A stretch of DNA of 21,366 nt from JBOHUC01 sp050733935 (GTDB taxonomy: Bacteria > Eisenbacteria > RBG-16-71-46 > DASYSL01). Below the pieces are notes generated by a model. It ran no database searches. It saw only the letters and a list, made by a program, of their open reading frames with translations, and was not told the DNA's origin. Position numbers and translations under genes: made by a program. Of the stretch, positions 20,335 through 21,366 are shown in pieces (within the stretch, counting starts at the first letter, position 1; each line of letters opens with the position of its first letter). The stretch covers positions 1 to 21,366 of the forward strand of contig JBOHUC010000165.1 in NCBI GenBank assembly GCA_050733935.1, in the 5' to 3' direction.

Positions 20335-21287
20335 AGGCGCCGCGCACGAAATCGCGCGCCGCGCGAGCCGAGGCCCTCAAGGATGTGCCGGCGGACGCGC
20401 TCGAGCGTGCCGGGCTCGCGTGGCTCGAGAACCTGGTGCTTCTCAGACGCGTGTCCCCGCGCACGTCGGCGGCGTACCGCTATGACCTCACGGACTATCT
20501 GTCGTTCCTGAGGGCGCGCGGGCGCGCCGCTCCTGCGGACGTCTCACTCCAGGACGTCTCCGACTACCTGCTCGCCCTTCGTCGCGCCGGGGCGGCCGCG
20601 GCCACGCTCGCGCGCCGGCGCTCGGCCCTCCGCGGCTATCACGCGCATTGCGTCCGGACCGGGCTTCAGTCGGAGGACCCTGCGGCGAGTCTCCCCGCGC
20701 TCAAGCTCGGGCGTCGGCTTCCGCGCGCGCTGGCCGTCGAGGAGGTCGAGCGTCTGCTCGCTCAGCCCAAAGAGAAGACAGCGCTTTCGATCCGGGACCG
20801 CGCGCTCCTCGAGCTCGCGTACGCGAGCGGCCTGCGTGTGAGCGAGCTCGTGGGTCTCGATCGCACCGCGATCCAGTGGGAGGACCAGACGGTGCGCGTG
20901 CTCGGGAAGGGCGACAAGCAGCGGATCGTCCCGTTCGGGAAGCCGGCTGCCGACGCGTTGCGGGGCTATCTCGAGGGAGCGCGCCCTTCGCTGGTTCGCC
21001 GCGGCACGGAAGAGGCGCTCTTCCTCAATCGCTGGGGCCGGCGTCTCTCGCGCATGGGGTTCTGGAAGATTCTCTCGGGTTACGCGCGCAGCGCAGGCCT
21101 TCAGGGCCGCGTGAGTCCGCACGTGCTCCGCCACTCGTTCGCGACCCATCTGCTCGCGGGCGGCGCCGACCTGCGCGTCGTCCAGGAGCTTCTCGGTCAC
21201 GCTTCGATCGTGACCACGCAGATCTACACCGCGGTGGACCGGAGCTTCCTGCTCGAGGTTCACCGGCAGTTCCACCCGAGGCCGTAG
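20331..21287 (+). CDS. xerD: Tyrosine recombinase XerD
   Basis: Partner of XerC in chromosome dimer resolution. The 318-residue protein has a basic N-terminal tail (about 1-25), a core-binding domain (about 26-115, 'WLENLVLLRRVSPRTSAAY') and a catalytic domain with R169 ('SGLRVSE'), K193 ('GKGDKQR'), H264 and R267 ('HVLRHSF'), H290 ('LLGH') and Y299 ('QIYT'). The pattern 'PHVLRHSFATHLLAGGADLR' and the 'STVTT/IVTTQIYT'-like end resemble XerD more than XerC. The XerC/XerD label also rests on the other copy lying in the topA-hslVU cluster. A GAGGAG site at 20317-20322 lies 8 nt before the ATG, which overlaps the uvrC stop. Confidence 0.88.
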   Translation: MKAPRTKSRAARAEALKDVPADALERAGLAWLENLVLLRRVSPRTSAAYRYDLTDYLSFLRARGRAAPADVSLQDVSDYLLALRRAGAAAATLARRRSALRGYHAHCVRTGLQSEDPAASLPALKLGRRLPRALAVEEVERLLAQPKEKTALSIRDRALLELAYASGLRVSELVGLDRTAIQWEDQTVRVLGKGDKQRIVPFGKPAADALRGYLEGARPSLVRRGTEEALFLNRWGRRLSRMGFWKILSGYARSAGLQGRVSPHVLRHSFATHLLAGGADLRVVQELLGHASIVTTQIYTAVDRSFLLEVHRQFHPRP

Positions 21288-21316
21288 AACTGGTTTCACA
21301 ACCTCTCGTGGCCGCG

Positions 21317-21343
21317 TTGGTGGCGCCGGCAGGCCAGCCACAA
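21317..21343 (+). terminator. Imperfect GC hairpin downstream of xerD
   Basis: TTG-G-TGGC (21317-21324) pairs with GCCACAA (21337-21343) with one bulged G, and GCC/GGC inside extends the stem around a GGCA loop. It starts 29 nt after the xerD stop. No T-run follows, so factor-independent termination is doubtful. The rest of the 79-nt tail of the window shows nothing else. Confidence 0.3.
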
Positions 21344-21366
21344 GGCGCGACGACGAAGTCGGATCC

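Noticed and set aside
21288..21366. GGATCC at the extreme right end as a cloning junction
   Set aside because: A single six-base restriction site at the edge can occur by chance or by the choice of window, and no vector sequence is visible.

Overview
The window is a stretch of GC-rich chromosome from a Gram-negative, outer-membrane-bearing bacterium. Three things point to the FCB group, and most specifically to something like Candidatus Eisenbacteria or a relative of Gemmatimonadota: a secreted protein ending in a FlgD-type Ig/sorting domain, a lipoprotein with the N-terminal 'GGPRD..PP' signature followed by an SbsA-like Ig domain, and a TolB-propeller/Omp85 chimera. This placement is inference from domain style; no rRNA is present. 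I see no tRNA, rRNA, CRISPR array, insertion sequence or prophage. The two tyrosine recombinases look like housekeeping XerC/XerD proteins.

Left block (1-9191, + strand): topA, xerC, hslV, hslU, a GT-C type membrane glycosyltransferase, an Ig-domain lipoprotein and dapF follow one another with gaps of at most 26 nt and several 4-nt GTGA/ATGA overlaps. This looks like one long operon. It extends the well-known topA-xerC-hslVU cluster into envelope and diaminopimelate genes.

Middle block (9271-16069, + strand): a secreted five-bladed-propeller protein of the GH43/GH32 style with a FlgD-like C-terminus is followed by dapA and dapB (coupled by GTGA). Next comes a 959-residue outer-membrane protein that joins a gluzincin metallopeptidase-like domain, a TolB/PD40 propeller and an Omp85-type barrel in one chain. 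With dapF upstream, the window holds three genes of the lysine/meso-DAP pathway, interrupted by the secreted propeller gene.

Right block: on the minus strand, rpsT is followed by a small signal-peptide/membrane protein and an FN3 + NHL-propeller lipoprotein, converging on the outer-membrane chimera. Divergent from rpsT, uvrC (probably starting at a TTG with a strong Shine-Dalgarno) and xerD run to the right edge.

The most interesting items are the peptidase-propeller-barrel chimera and its lipoprotein neighbour, the Gly/Pro-rich N-terminal extension of HslU, and a recurring pattern of short GC-rich tandem repeats at gene edges (12-bp, frame-preserving units inside genes; an 8-bp unit between genes). 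I did not find a clear-cut new defence or mobile system.
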